From the NCBI RefSeq assembly GCF_000224145.3, contig NC_020169.2:4236957-4300956 (forward strand): DNA of 64,000 nt, given 5' to 3'. Position 1 is the stretch's first letter; every line of letters starts with the position of its first letter. Position numbers and translations under genes: made by a program. Source of the DNA: Ciona intestinalis. Lineage: Eukaryota > Chordata > Ascidiacea > Phlebobranchia > Cionidae. Shown piece by piece: positions 24,001-34,454 of this stretch. Below the pieces are notes generated by a model. The model saw nothing but the letters and a program-made list of their open reading frames with translations. It ran no database searches and had not been told where the DNA came from.

Positions 24001-25165
24001 ACATTGATACCAACCATCGTCAGTAGGTGAAGCAGCATTGATTAATATTGAAGTGGGACCAAGTCCATTTACATTCTCCTGCGCTATGGTATTAACCTGG
24101 AATTAACGTTAAAAGGATTTATTATTAAAATTGTTTTAACCACAACAAGCTACAAATTCTATTTACTAAAATATGTATAATTGCAGAATGCTTAAACCAC
24201 CCACGAGTTACATGTTTTGTAACTTGTAAGCAGTGGACAAGAGGTGTATCAACAGAAGACCCGTGTTATAAAGACGGTCGCTGCACTGCCAAGCGACGAT
24301 AATTAAGATACTGAACTATATGTTAAAAACTAGGACCGTTATATTTAAATGCTGTTGCGTTTATGTACCTGTGTAATATTCATAATTGCGTCGTAAGTCA
24401 CCAACTTAACACTTGTCCCATCCTCAAACTCTCTGTACCATACCACCTCACGTAGTCTGGCGCCTTCGACTGTTGAGAACTGACATACCAAAGTAACTGG
24501 CTGCTTTTCGTTTACCAGAAGCGTTGGGTTATCAGATATTCTCAACTCCTTTGCAACGGACAGGGAGACATAAGATGAAGCAGAAGGTACTTTTCCTTCT
24601 TTAGTACCTACTGCTAAAATAAAGTGATTGGTTATATAATAGGATGGGGTAAGACGGGACACACATTCATTCTTTTTTCGTCCCATTTGGTATAGTTACA
24701 AATACTATTTACAGAATTGAATAATCGTAGCAACACATTTAATTGTTCAAAAGGCGATCGGGAAATATGGGATTTCGGTATACAAACGGTATTCCATCTT
24801 ACCCCACAGTCCTTTATGTGACTGTACAAACTTAAAAAAACAGTTAAGAGTGTTAAAAAATACAAACAGCACTGATGGAAACAGAGTTATAACTTAACTG
24901 CAAATGAAAAAGTTGTGTTCGTAAGATTGTATTTAAAATTAATCAACCAACCATTGTGGGCAATTTATTATTTTCAGTCAACAAATTATTGCATTTTGTC
25001 GGTAATGTATATATATATATGTATAAATGTGAATCAACATGATGCATTGAGTATAATAAAAGCAAATACAAATAAACTTCACTTACCTGCTTCAACTAAG
25101 CAACTTGAATTGAACAACAGAACGAAGACGAAAAACAAAAACCTCTTAATTTGTAACTTCGGCAT
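21063..25165 (-). CDS. immunoglobulin-superfamily surface protein, likely GPI-anchored
   Basis: Not recognised as a named orthologue. Exons in coding order: 25165-25087, 24613-24369, 24096-23934, 23556-23335, 22846-22749, 22373-22229, 22139-22000, 21731-21590, 21270-21238, 21157-21063. They sum to 454 codons (453 aa) with consistent phases. The N-terminus is a signal peptide (MPKLQIKRFLFFVFVLLF). Ig-like module 1 shows LVCQF, VVWYREF and then DDGWYQCHVGVY; module 2 has FSLVCRVERS and ends near EYGCQAQ; a third region ends YKVQAFNALGTAS and lacks the usual cysteines (FN3-like or degenerate Ig). The C-terminus is polar (NRNNASTMSQGKEF), then about 19 hydrophobic residues with no cytoplasmic tail, as in GPI-signal proteins. 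Several N-glycosylation sequons are present (for example NFS, NNT, NAS). Donor GTGGGG at exon 4 is weak. Function is probably adhesion or recognition; that is inference. Confidence 0.8.
21848..21935. repeat. SINE family 1 fragment
   Basis: Carries cgcgtggtaggcaacagtag and cataacacgggtgtcccggt, diverged from the other copies. In an intron of the IgSF gene. Confidence 0.5.
22492..22680. repeat. SINE family 1 copy
   Basis: Begins ttatcctcgcgtggcggggc, runs through caagtgttctgtttcataca, and reaches the ccgtcgggcgtcgagccg side that adjoins the tRNA-like head in full copies. In an IgSF-gene intron. Confidence 0.65.
23009..23201. mobile_element. MITE (family M), ~190 bp
   Basis: Terminal inverted repeats: gcagggtgggggagacggga at one end and cgtcccatctttccctaccc at the other, flanked by TA-rich sequence. 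The internal part carries gttctttgtttactgcc, shared by the family. Non-autonomous DNA transposon, no coding capacity. Confidence 0.85.
23598..23710. repeat. SINE family 1 fragment
   Basis: Contains aacgtggcggggcatcgaca and accatgtatgtaactttgtg. In an IgSF-gene intron. Confidence 0.65.
24210..24305. repeat. SINE family 1 fragment (opposite orientation)
   Basis: Reverse orientation: ttttgtaacttgtaagcagt, aggtgtatcaacagaagacc, gacggtcgctgcactgccaa. In an IgSF-gene intron. Confidence 0.65.
24640..24810. mobile_element. MITE (family M), diverged
   Basis: Starts aggatggggtaagacgggac and ends ccatcttaccccacag, with a shared cgtcccatttggta internal block. In an IgSF-gene intron directly next to a coding exon. 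Confidence 0.7.
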
Positions 25166-26118
25166 TAAAACGAAACACCTGCTGCTTTTAAAATCCATAT
25201 CGCTAAACAGAACTAATTCTGCATTGATATACAGTACTGGAAATGATCAAACGTTTTTGTTGTTAAACTCTAGCAATGGTTTTCCAAATGAATCGACTGC
25301 CTTGTGATCCTACACCATATGCGCGGTTTCTAAATCAAGTGTAAAAGGGCCATTGGATCGGCTCGAACAGCGATTTGCTCACAAATCCCCATTTCAATTA
25401 GATTAGTGTCGGCTCGGAAATATGATGTATAAATCAAGACCATTCACGAAATTTGTGGCCGGTTTCAGGACAAAAACATACTAAATTACGAAAAATGATC
25501 TCCACTACGTTTACTTAGTTACCGAGATCTTGAAAAAAGCGGTAAAAAGAGCTTTAAAATGCACAACATTTAATTCTTTGAAAATTTTAACCGCTTATCT
25601 TTTCAAATTAAATTATTACAATATTGGGTTAAAAAATGCAGCAAGCAACTGGGTAAAAATTCGCATGGAAACTCCTCCAAAAATTTTAGTCTATCACTTA
25701 TATAGCTAACAGCGTGCATACTCCATAGCAATAAATCAAACAACCTTCAAACAGTCTAAACCGGGTCATCAAGAAACTTATAATATTATCTGTATATAGC
25801 AGTATATAGTCCGTTACTATACACGCGAACACCAGCATTCTACAATGCGCCGAGTATAATTGGATTTAATCTTTAAATATGAGCATTAACATTGCTAAAA
25901 GTAAAACGCAATAACCAGCAGTAAGCGGATCAATGCAAGAGCTTTCTTATAAGAAGGAACACGTCTCATTTACAAGTCCATATGCCGTTGTTATAGTGAG
26001 AGGATTGAATGCAATAAACTTAGGATTAGATTGATAAGTAATTGTCTGTTATTAATGGTAAAGATGCGTCCCTTTAATAATTAAGTATCCGCCGCAATTA
26101 AATTGTTATTCAGATGTT
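25166..26118. other. spacer between two surface-protein genes
   Basis: Holds the IgSF-gene promoter and the 3' UTR of the ZP-N/SEA gene. No other feature recognised. Confidence 0.45.
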
Positions 26119-29100
26119 TTATTCTAGAACAGTCCTTTGTTCACTGTGGCGCATAAGACCGACCACCGCGTCCGAGTTGCTGGGCCTGAAAAGTGAAACG
26201 TTAATCTAAAACGACCTAAGTTGATGTATCCTATTTATCCTATATAGCGTGGTGGGACAACGACAGTGGTTACCACATGTGTTCTGTTTAAAGCTCTTCG
26301 TCGTACCCGATTACAAGTAACCACATAAAATGTAACTTTGTGGGTGGGGCCACTGAATTAAAGCAAGTACCGTTATGTGTCTTGCCTAAGGATACATACG
26401 TCAACATCGGTAGCAGCGTCGAGCTTCGAACACATAACCTTCGGGCCAAAGGCATGTTAATCGCTCTGCCACGGCGCCGGACTTTTTTCGTATCAACTTT
26501 TAAATTAAATTTTCCATTCGACATGTTAGAATATTACCATTCTATACAGTCAACAGACACGTCGGTTGTTAATATCCTAAATTTACCTTGTATCTGGCAT
26601 AAACGCTGTCTTTGCGAATGTTTTCTTCATGTAAGCTCTACGTCTGCAATACAACACAATTGCCAGGCCGAAGAAAATCAGCAAAATGGCGGCAGCAACC
26701 CAAGGCAGAATTTCCAAAAGTCGTCGAATTGGTTCGTTAGCTTCTGTTAATGAAAAACAGGGTTAGAGACTATAATGGCTACGGCAAAAGTTTCTGTTGT
26801 TTGAAGTTAGAGGTCAAATGTTATGGTTTTAAGAGTTAAATTTGTATGTAAGGTTACAGCTTGATTAAATGATAAATGGTGTATATACTACAGGGGTATA
26901 TATATAACTACTCCTATAGCTTCTACATTGCCAACAAATTATTATGAAACTAATACAGCTCTGACGGCGTAATTATATATTATTCATTTATTCATAACCA
27001 AAAAAGGAATAAATTCCGCAAATCTGGCCCAGAACTGGTGCTTAAAAAGTTGTGTCTTATTTCGCCTAAATGGCATCGTCAGATTCGTATTTTAATAGAA
27101 TCAATTCCAGAAAAAATTACACTTACTTAGATCTTGGCAGGTAACTCCCATGTACTCCGCTTGACAGAGGCACCGGGGCGATCCAGATATTGGTTCAATA
27201 ACACAAATACCATTGTTTAGACAGTAACCTTCGTTTGTTGCGTCACAAGGAGAGTGGCAGACATGACCAGGGCTGTGAGAATCAAAAAGTCCGAAATTTA
27301 CTTACAGGAAAAAGAACAAAATAATTAACGCAAATTAACAATAAAGCGGACACAATGTGTATTAAATAAATAAGTGATGTGGTACACAGTTTAAATAGAG
27401 TATACAGTAATGTTTCGGGTGCGTTTCAATACGGATAATAAATTGGGTCATGATTCAGTATTACCGGATATATAAGCTCGAAAACCAAAATATACCGAAA
27501 ACAACGGTTCAGGATACATTAGTGTACAGATTTTGTTCTGTTAGCTTTTTGTAGTGCAACTTAGACTATACATAATTTTCAATGCAAAATATTCTAACCG
27601 ACATAAGATAAAATATTATTACAGTAGGGTGAGAGAAGATGAGACACTTTTAGCACATAACATCCAAATATCCTGATCATGTTATAAAAAATTAACAACG
27701 GTCTACGGGGGGCGTGAGTTTACGGTTTTATAATTCATTGAATGGTCTTTCTTCACTACCAAATGGGACGAGAAAATAGAATGAAAAAGTGTCCCATCTT
27801 CCCCAACCTAACTGTATAACGTAAATTGTTTATGATGAAACAAGATCGGAGTCTTTGTGTTTTCTATAGCTTTGGACAGCATAACATTCAAATTGCATAG
27901 AATTTTTTTCTAATTTTGTGCTTTAAATACAAAATTTTAATAAGAAAAACTATTGAAAATAATTTGCTTACAAGAAGCAGGTCAAAGTCATAGAAAACAA
28001 GAGTTTCTATACGGCTCATCGAACCCTTTAAACATTATTCGTGATTCAAAAATTTTGCGTCAAATTTTGGTTTCAAGCGAGTTTGATTAAAATTTGATTT
28101 TTGAGTGTAGTTATATGTTAAATATAACTTGCATTTAACTTACTTGCTTGGGAGAACATCCACATATCCACCTGCACAAGTGCATACGTAATCTGTAACT
28201 GATATGGCTTTGCATATAGCCTTTGTATGGCAGGTATCAAGCTTAGTGTAGCAGGGGTTCTTGGACAATATTTCAGTTTGGGTAGCAGCTGAAATAGAAG
28301 AAACAAAAACGTTTTTTTTATAACTGAATATTGCTTTAACGAAATTCGTGCATAAACTTAAATGCTGATACATTATAGTGATGATATTATAGGCTAGTTA
28401 ACTTTATTTTCAGAATTTTTACCCTCGCTGTAGACATATCAATTTCTCGGTATCCGTTCTGTGTCTATTACTGCATAACAAAATACAAACAATCTAAATA
28501 TATACGCCTGAAATTCATATATACGCCTGAAATTCATACTTACTTATTTTCCCCACCGAAAGAGGTCCAAACGAGTATTGCATTAGCAAGGCAACGTTCG
28601 GGTCCGAACTGGGTATTTGGTTGTTCATAACTGCCACGATATAACGTGACAAACTCATCTGTACGTCCATGGGTGGCGTTAAAGGGTTTACTCTAAGTTC
28701 AACAGCAAAATCAATGATAACACTTCCATTTTTAAATCCTAGAATGACGATTTGAAGAGGCGGCATGTTAATTCCCATGAATAATGCTCTCGCCTGTAGA
28801 AGTAATTAGTAAAAACTTACATTTGGAGATGAACATCACTGAGGGGAAAGATGGATACCGTTATAACATAACATCCTATGTTTCTTATCGTGTTTTAAAC
28901 ATTTCAACAGCACTTTTTTAGGAGTCAAAATGGTACGGTTGTAGGAATTATATAAGTATGTGTTGTTTATTACCAAATAGGACAAAATTAAAGAATAAAA
29001 AAACTAAAACCATCTTAGCCCAACCTTCTCTATATAGAGGGTGATGCAAGATGGGACAACTTTTCATTCTATTTTCTCGTCCCATTTGGTGGTAAACAAA

Positions 29101-32100
29101 GAACATTCAAAGAACTATTAAACCGTATCCTTATACGGCTTCCATAGATCTTTGTTAATTGTTAAAAACAGGATCAGGATATTAAAATATTATATATCAA
29201 AGGTGGCCCATTATCCCCCATCATAATATATATATATAAAGTATAAGATTTTTCTTTAAGAAACATTGTCTTCGTTATTATAATCTAGAGAATAAACAAA
29301 AAAGTCTATGTTCATATTTGGGCGCTTACAATTTTTTCCGCTTCAGTTGTGTACGCAGCATACAAAGTCGAGGTTCGATCATTTAATTGAGCGTCAAACA
29401 CCCGTGTTACGAGGGGTAGCTGGATTTGAAAGTATGCCGAACCTGGAAACAGTATTTATCACCCATAAAGTTACATATATGGTAACTCGTAAGCGGGCAC
29501 GAGGTGTATCAAACAGAACATTAGTACTGTAACGATTTTCGTTGCCCGCCAAGCGAGGATATAGATGATAATAGTAGGGTGGGGGAAGATGGGACACGTT
29601 AAGAATATAATATCCAAATACCCTCATCGTGTTTTAAACAATTAACAACGGTCTGTGAAAGCTGCGAGGATGCGATTTTATAATTCTTTAAATGTTCTTT
29701 GTTTACTATTAAATGGGACGAGAAAATAGAATGAAAAAGTGCCCTATCTTCCCCACCCTAGTACTATACATTCATTCAAACATACTGATGCAGGTTCCAT
29801 TAGCGAATGTTTCATTTGCGGCACAAGTTGGGGTAAGAAACCCTCGCGGTGTTTTGGTGTAGTTTCTCTGATAAGTGCACTGGAAGTTTAATCGGAACAC
29901 AGAAGTTCTGTCCACGGCTGATCCACTGCCACCACTAAGGCCATGGATTGCTGTCTTGAATATCAATTCCGTAGTCGTTTGCTATAAAGTATTTGTGGGG
30001 TTTAAAGAAATTAAAAACAAGTATGGGTCACGTTATTAACTGATTGTCGTTTGGATTTATTTTTTACTTGGCGATGTACTTTTACTTTTGCTAACGAATA
30101 AACCATAGTTAGTAACCTGTATTTGAATGTTATTAGAGGACAGAAAGACATTGTATGAAGCTACAAAATTTGGCTTAAATGAGTACAGCTGTGAAAAACG
30201 TTTCGGTTTGAAATTTCGATAAACTCGCTGAGAATTAATAAAAGCTTATAATTTTCTCGTAGTAAAATTCTTTTGATTAACCCTAGCTTCACAACGAAGC
30301 TTTTTTATCATAAATTAATTCATCATGTGTATCAGTATAACGACGTAGAGAGCCATGTGTGTTGCAAATTGTACTGTGATGGTACGCCCCTTACCTCAAT
30401 TATAGCGTTGCAACTGTCCTTTTCAGCAAATGTGTAATCTAACACGTAACTTGGTCCATTCTCATAACTGGTAATGCCTCTACACGTATCATTTGGTGTG
30501 ACTGCTGCTAGTTGTGTCTTGGTCAAATCACTCGGGGTCCCAAGGAATAGATCACCAAGTTTTATTCCGAAATAGTTGAGAACACATTTGTCCAATCTAA
30601 GAAAGCGTACAAAAGCATCGTTTCTACAACTCACGAAAATGTCAACTCGCTATCAAAGTATACAAAATGTTTATAAATGAATGAATGTAAATAATTTATC
30701 CCCGCGTGGTGGTACAGCGACAATTGTTACAACATAGGTAGGTTCTAAGTTCCCATGTATGTAAATTTGTCAGCTTTTTTTTAATTGTTAAAAAAATATA
30801 TAGTAGGGTGGGGGAGATGGGACATCATTTCATTTTATTTACTCGTCTCACTTGGTAGTAAAAAAAGAAAATGCAAAAAATTACAAAACCATATCCTCAC
30901 AACTCCCGTAGACCGTTGTTAATTGTTCAAATCACAATCAAGATGTTTGGAGATTATGAGCTAAAAGTGTGCCATCTTTTCCCACCCTATTATGTAACAA
31001 AAACAAGTTGGGCAGACAAACCGTGATTTTTTTGCTTACACGATCTTGATTGAGGTATTGAAGCAATCCAATGTCCTAACAACAGCTTGTTCGAACGTAG
31101 TAGTCACTGTTATCTGTGCAGGACAAGTACATCCAGTTGTGTTACTGCAGGTGTTCGTTCCTGTGCATGTAGCTGGAGTGACGGGCGTGGTGCAGTTGGT
31201 CAGAGTTTCTGTAAATGGGAAATTTTAACGATTTTACTTTAAATATAATCGGCTGTTGTGTTATGCAGATTGAAAACGATTAATTTAAATAATCTGTTAA
31301 AGTTATATGTGTGAAATTAAAGGCCCAATTGCAATTGCACTTTATAGTATTAAAATATCACAAGAATAAACCGCTTTGTTGAAATACAACACGTTATGAA
31401 TAAGTAAGACAATTATTATTTTGTTAATGTATCAATGACAATTTATACAACCCATGAAGAATCGATGATGGGTTAAAGCAAATCACATTAGAGGGTTTTG
31501 ATTTTGAAAGATTTAAAACACATGCTTATATCCGCTTTTCTGTTATATAGTAGGGTAGGGAGAAGTTGGGACACTTTATCAATCGATTTTCTCGTTAAAT
31601 TTGGTAGCCAAAAAGAATATTCAAAGAATTATAAAACCGTATCCTCACGACTCCCATATAGACCGTTTGTTATTGGTTAAAACACGGTCAGGATATTTGG
31701 ATATTATGTGCTAAAGGTGACCCATCTTTCCCCACCCTACTACATGTTTACACCAACTACCTTTATCCCTGCAGTATATCTAGTTACAAACCTTTTGTTG
31801 AGCCACATGTGTACTGACAAACCTGGGTACAACTCGCATCCCAGGTTGACTGTTTTTCGAAGCCGGATTTTTCGGCCCCACTGCATGGTACGCTGATTTC
31901 TAAACACAAAGGTTAAGTAACTAAATGAATATTATATTCTAGATGGTTACACGGGTTAGGTTCTACAGCGTGACACAACACTTGAATTTTTTGTCAGAAT
32001 TGGCCTATTACCTTGACATTCAGGGTGCTACAACCATTTGGTGACCATTGGGCTGGAGTAATGCCCGAGAAATGTCTTGCCCAGGACACATAAGCCTATA

Positions 32101-32179
32101 TATCACATTTACCTGTTCCCATACTCTGTTGTACACCAGCGAACAAGACGCATATAATAATAGGAATAGACAAATACAT
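26119..32179 (-). CDS. type I membrane protein with ZP-N, SEA and two EGF-like modules
   Basis: Exons in coding order: 32179-32113, 31899-31792, 31208-31042, 30649-30395, 29981-29786, 29442-29330, 28793-28544, 28288-28144, 27272-27127, 26743-26587, 26185-26119, giving 556 aa. Signal peptide (MYLSIPIIICVLFAGVQQSM), then a Cys/Thr-rich stretch (CTGTNTCSNTTGCTC). ZP-N module: IRVDIFVSC, LRLDKCVLNYFGIKLGDLFL, NDTCRGI, DSCNAI, then FQCTYQRN. SEA module split over two exons with FKNGSVIIDFAVEL; G-SVI fits the autoproteolysis site of cleaved SEA domains. Two EGF-like modules follow (CYTKLDTCHTKAIC and CDATNEGYCLNNGIC ... CLCQAEYMGVTC), then one TM (WVAAAILLIFFGLAIVLY) with basic stop-transfer residues and a ~35-residue tail. 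ZP-C is missing. Domain calls are firm; role and name unknown. The E3 donor reads GTGTAAG. Confidence 0.82.
26233..26487 (-). mobile_element. tRNA-derived SINE, near full length (family 1)
   Basis: On the minus strand the head reads GGCGCCGTGGCAGAGCGATT (A-box-like TGGCAGAGCG) and then GTGTTCGAAGCTCGACGC (B-box-like GTTCGAA). The body follows and ends near the cgtggtgggacaacgacagt block. About 255 bp. In the last intron of the ZP-N/SEA gene. Fragments of the same family recur across the window. Confidence 0.8.
27622..27815. mobile_element. MITE (family M)
   Basis: cagtagggtgagagaagatg at one end and gtgtcccatcttccccaacc at the other. The interior has aattaacaacggtctac and ccaaatgggacgagaaaata. 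Confidence 0.9.
28840..29034. mobile_element. MITE (family M), degraded
   Basis: Weak TIRs (aggggaaagatggatacc ... ccatcttagcccaaccttct). The interior keeps ttatcgtgttttaaacattt and gtttattaccaaatagga. Confidence 0.6.
29033..29225. mobile_element. MITE (family M), reverse orientation
   Basis: gagggtgatgcaagatggga start and ggcccattatcccccatc end. The interior is inverted relative to its neighbour (ctcgtcccatttggtggtaa). Abuts the previous copy. Confidence 0.75.
29460..29570. repeat. SINE family 1 fragment (opposite orientation)
   Basis: ataaagttacatatatggta, gcgggcacgaggtgtatcaa and gttgcccgccaagcgaggat. Lies only about 20 bp from coding exon 29330-29442. Confidence 0.7.
29571..29766. mobile_element. 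MITE (family M)
   Basis: Good TIRs: agtagggtgggggaagatgg and cctatcttccccaccctagt. Adjacent to a SINE fragment. Confidence 0.9.
30695..30775. repeat. SINE family 1 fragment
   Basis: tatccccgcgtggtggtaca and gttcccatgtatgtaaattt; truncated. Confidence 0.55.
30800..30992. mobile_element. MITE (family M), reverse orientation
   Basis: tagtagggtgggggagatgg and gccatcttttcccaccctat TIRs; the interior is inverted. Confidence 0.85.
31546..31742. mobile_element. MITE (family M), reverse orientation
   Basis: tatagtagggtagggagaag and acccatctttccccacccta TIRs, lying about 50 bp from coding exon 31792-31899. Confidence 0.88.
31955..32100. repeat. interspersed repeat, family 3 copy
   Basis: Contains attggcctattaccttgaca and cagggtgctacaaccatttg, then gtcttgcccaggacacataa. 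Related copies are near 47050 and 59580. Confidence 0.5.
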
Positions 32180-32587
32180 TGCTACTAACAACTACTCATA
32201 CAGCTGTGGTTGTTCTAATTGTATAAATATTTGAAATTTGCTTGCCTACAACAATAGTTCTATAATAAAAGCAAGGTATTCTGAAATACACACAGTCCTT
32301 CTTATATTACCTACTGCGTATGCCAAAGACGATAAAAATAAGAATTACTGCTAACTGAGCTAAACATTTCATATAAAACACACAAAAGTTTTTCGTCATA
32401 AACCCGAGTGTGCAACAAAAGCTTACAAGTTATTGTTTCGGTAAATGGGGCAGTTCGCAAATGCATGATAACTTGCTTCCGTTTCGTGTATGATGACGTT
32501 GTTTTGTCCATGTTTTAAATTTTTGGTACTTTAATAAATATTCCCTTAAGTTTCTGGTGTTGTGAGTTTTAACTAATTCGCTCTACA
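32180..32587. other. upstream region of ZP-N/SEA gene
   Basis: Spacer 5' of the minus-strand ZP-N/SEA gene; promoter expected. May contain the 5' exon of the orphan terminal exon described separately. Confidence 0.4.
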
Positions 32588-32702
32588 GACAAATTCCAAG
32601 AAGAGGAAAAGCAGTGAGCCAACGGCTCGACGTATGGCAATTGCTCCAAAGATTAGTAAATACGCTTAGAAAGCACGAACTGCGTACATCTTGTAATAAA
32701 GT
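32588..32702 (+). CDS. orphan 3'-terminal exon of a small unidentified gene (putative)
   Basis: After a good acceptor (aactaattcgctctacag) one frame reads TNSKKRKSSEPTARRMAIAP, then KISKYA and stop at about 32668; a canonical AATAAA follows at about 32694. The peptide is basic with a nuclear-localisation-like KKRK. No 5' exon is certain: ATGCATGATAACTTGCTTCC just upstream, ending at a GTATGA donor near 32490, is in phase and would give a ~35-residue protein. The protein is not recognised. It could also be the tail of a gene whose other exons lie within or beyond this spacer. Confidence 0.4.
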
Positions 32703-33105
32703 TGTTTCAAGGATTAGCGAAACGAGATTTTAATAATTGGTAGCCGAAATGTCGAAAGTGACAGAAACGGCCTGCTTGTAATACGATACTAAAACGTTGG
32801 CCAAAGCCCAGATAAAACAAATGCATGCTAAAAATGTTTGGTATTTTCTAAAACGACACCTCCTTCAGTATTTTTTATTATAAAAATTGTTTGTTTTTTT
32901 AATTCCATTGCCACCATTCCCCCGAATCAGATTGAATTTTAAGATTTTTATGTGAGCGTTGGCAACGGCGGAAAATTTGTTTACAATTTAAAGCGAAGAA
33001 ATAAGTTAATATTTTTGTTCCATTTTACAACTGATTAGTGACATGGCATTATTTTAAAATACAATTTATTTTTCCTGTAACAATGAATGCGTGATTCTAC
33101 AAAAC

Positions 33106-34454
33106 ATGGATAAAGTACAGGCGGCAGTTAAAATCCAGGTACAAACATTTGTGCTCTTATACTGCTGTATTACTACTGTTATGTACATGTTACGATACCG
33201 TATCGCTATCGCTATTTCTACAACAACACTGATCATACTAAATGATACTTACGAACTATAAAGCTATTTTAACACACATTGTATACGATATGTATGATTC
33301 ATGCAGACTTTCGAATTAACAATATTCCTCCACTTAAAACAACAATTCATGATTAATGGTTTGGAAAAATGACTTTCAAAACCTTGTTTAAATTCTTTAA
33401 ATAAAAAAATTGATACTCTTTATATAAAACACTTGTTTCTCTTATTTTAGAGCCACTGGAGGGGTTATAACACAAGGAAACTACTGGTACATGTGCACAA
33501 GTTATACCACGATATATTGTTTGAAATAGATGGCAGAAGAAACAATGATCATGAAGTATTTTGGTCCAGAAACAGAAATTTAAATTCAATTCACCAATGT
33601 GTAATTCAAAGGCCCATGATACAAAAACGACCGACCAAAATTCCAAATGAATCAAATCCTATTGAACAAAACTCTAAATATTGCGGTAGGTTCATTATTA
33701 CCAATTGGGGTCTTACTGTATACACTAGTGTTAGTGTAACAACCCAAAAAGCTAAGATATGAAAACTAAACATGCTTGAAAAAATGTGTTCTACATTAGA
33801 GCGATTGAGTATGCGCTTTAGACATATAACTTCCTGTACAAAGTACACATAGCAGTGTGTCCTTACTCTTTCAATTTCCTAATATATTAAGTACCATACA
33901 ACATAGGCATGAAGTTATGCCTAAAACAAGTTTTACTTTGCTATTACATGTCCACAAACAGGCAAAGTCAAAGTATATTGCATTCGCCACATTATAACAA
34001 ATGAGGTTTCCAATGTTTGATGTAACTGGGTTTTAGCTATGTTACTCAAAATTTTGTTTAAAGATTTTATAAACTGTTGTACAAGATACGATACCAATTG
34101 CTATATAATAACAATAGGTACTAACGTACTATACACACTGGTTATAAGTTTTTTCTTACTATGGCAATGCAAATTTTACATATTAAGGAGTTATCTAATA
34201 TTGCAGACACAATCTCAGTGAATACCTCTCTCTCGGAAGATGAAACTGATCCGATCATTGAAGATGTAGATGTTCCTCAAAATATATCTTCCGATCTTCC
34301 AGATCAAAACCTAAATGACGAAGATCTGAAGAATACATTGCTAAACAGAAAAAGGGATATTACATTAGAACTGCTGTGGGCTCAACAAGCAATTGAAAGC
34401 AGAGTTAATTATTTAACTGTCAAACAAAATATGTTAACAGATTCAAAGACTTGA
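33106..34454 (+). CDS. IQCC: IQ motif-containing protein C homologue
   Basis: Three exons, 33106-33138, 33451-33685 and 34207-34454 (171 aa). The first two encode a single IQ motif split by the intron, MDKVQAAVKIQ | SHWRGYNTRKLL, which should bind calmodulin or a light chain. The C-terminal exon has an acidic linker and then RDITLELLWAQQAIESRVNY followed by LTVKQNM, which matches the conserved tail of vertebrate IQCC ([20 protein letters not shown]). The Ciona-type protein is shorter than human (about 466 aa) because the middle is reduced. Function is unknown even in vertebrates. Confidence 0.88.

Noticed and set aside
33353-33848. Minus-strand open frames over IQCC exon 2
   Set aside because: They overlap a well-supported plus-strand exon and have no recognisable protein features.
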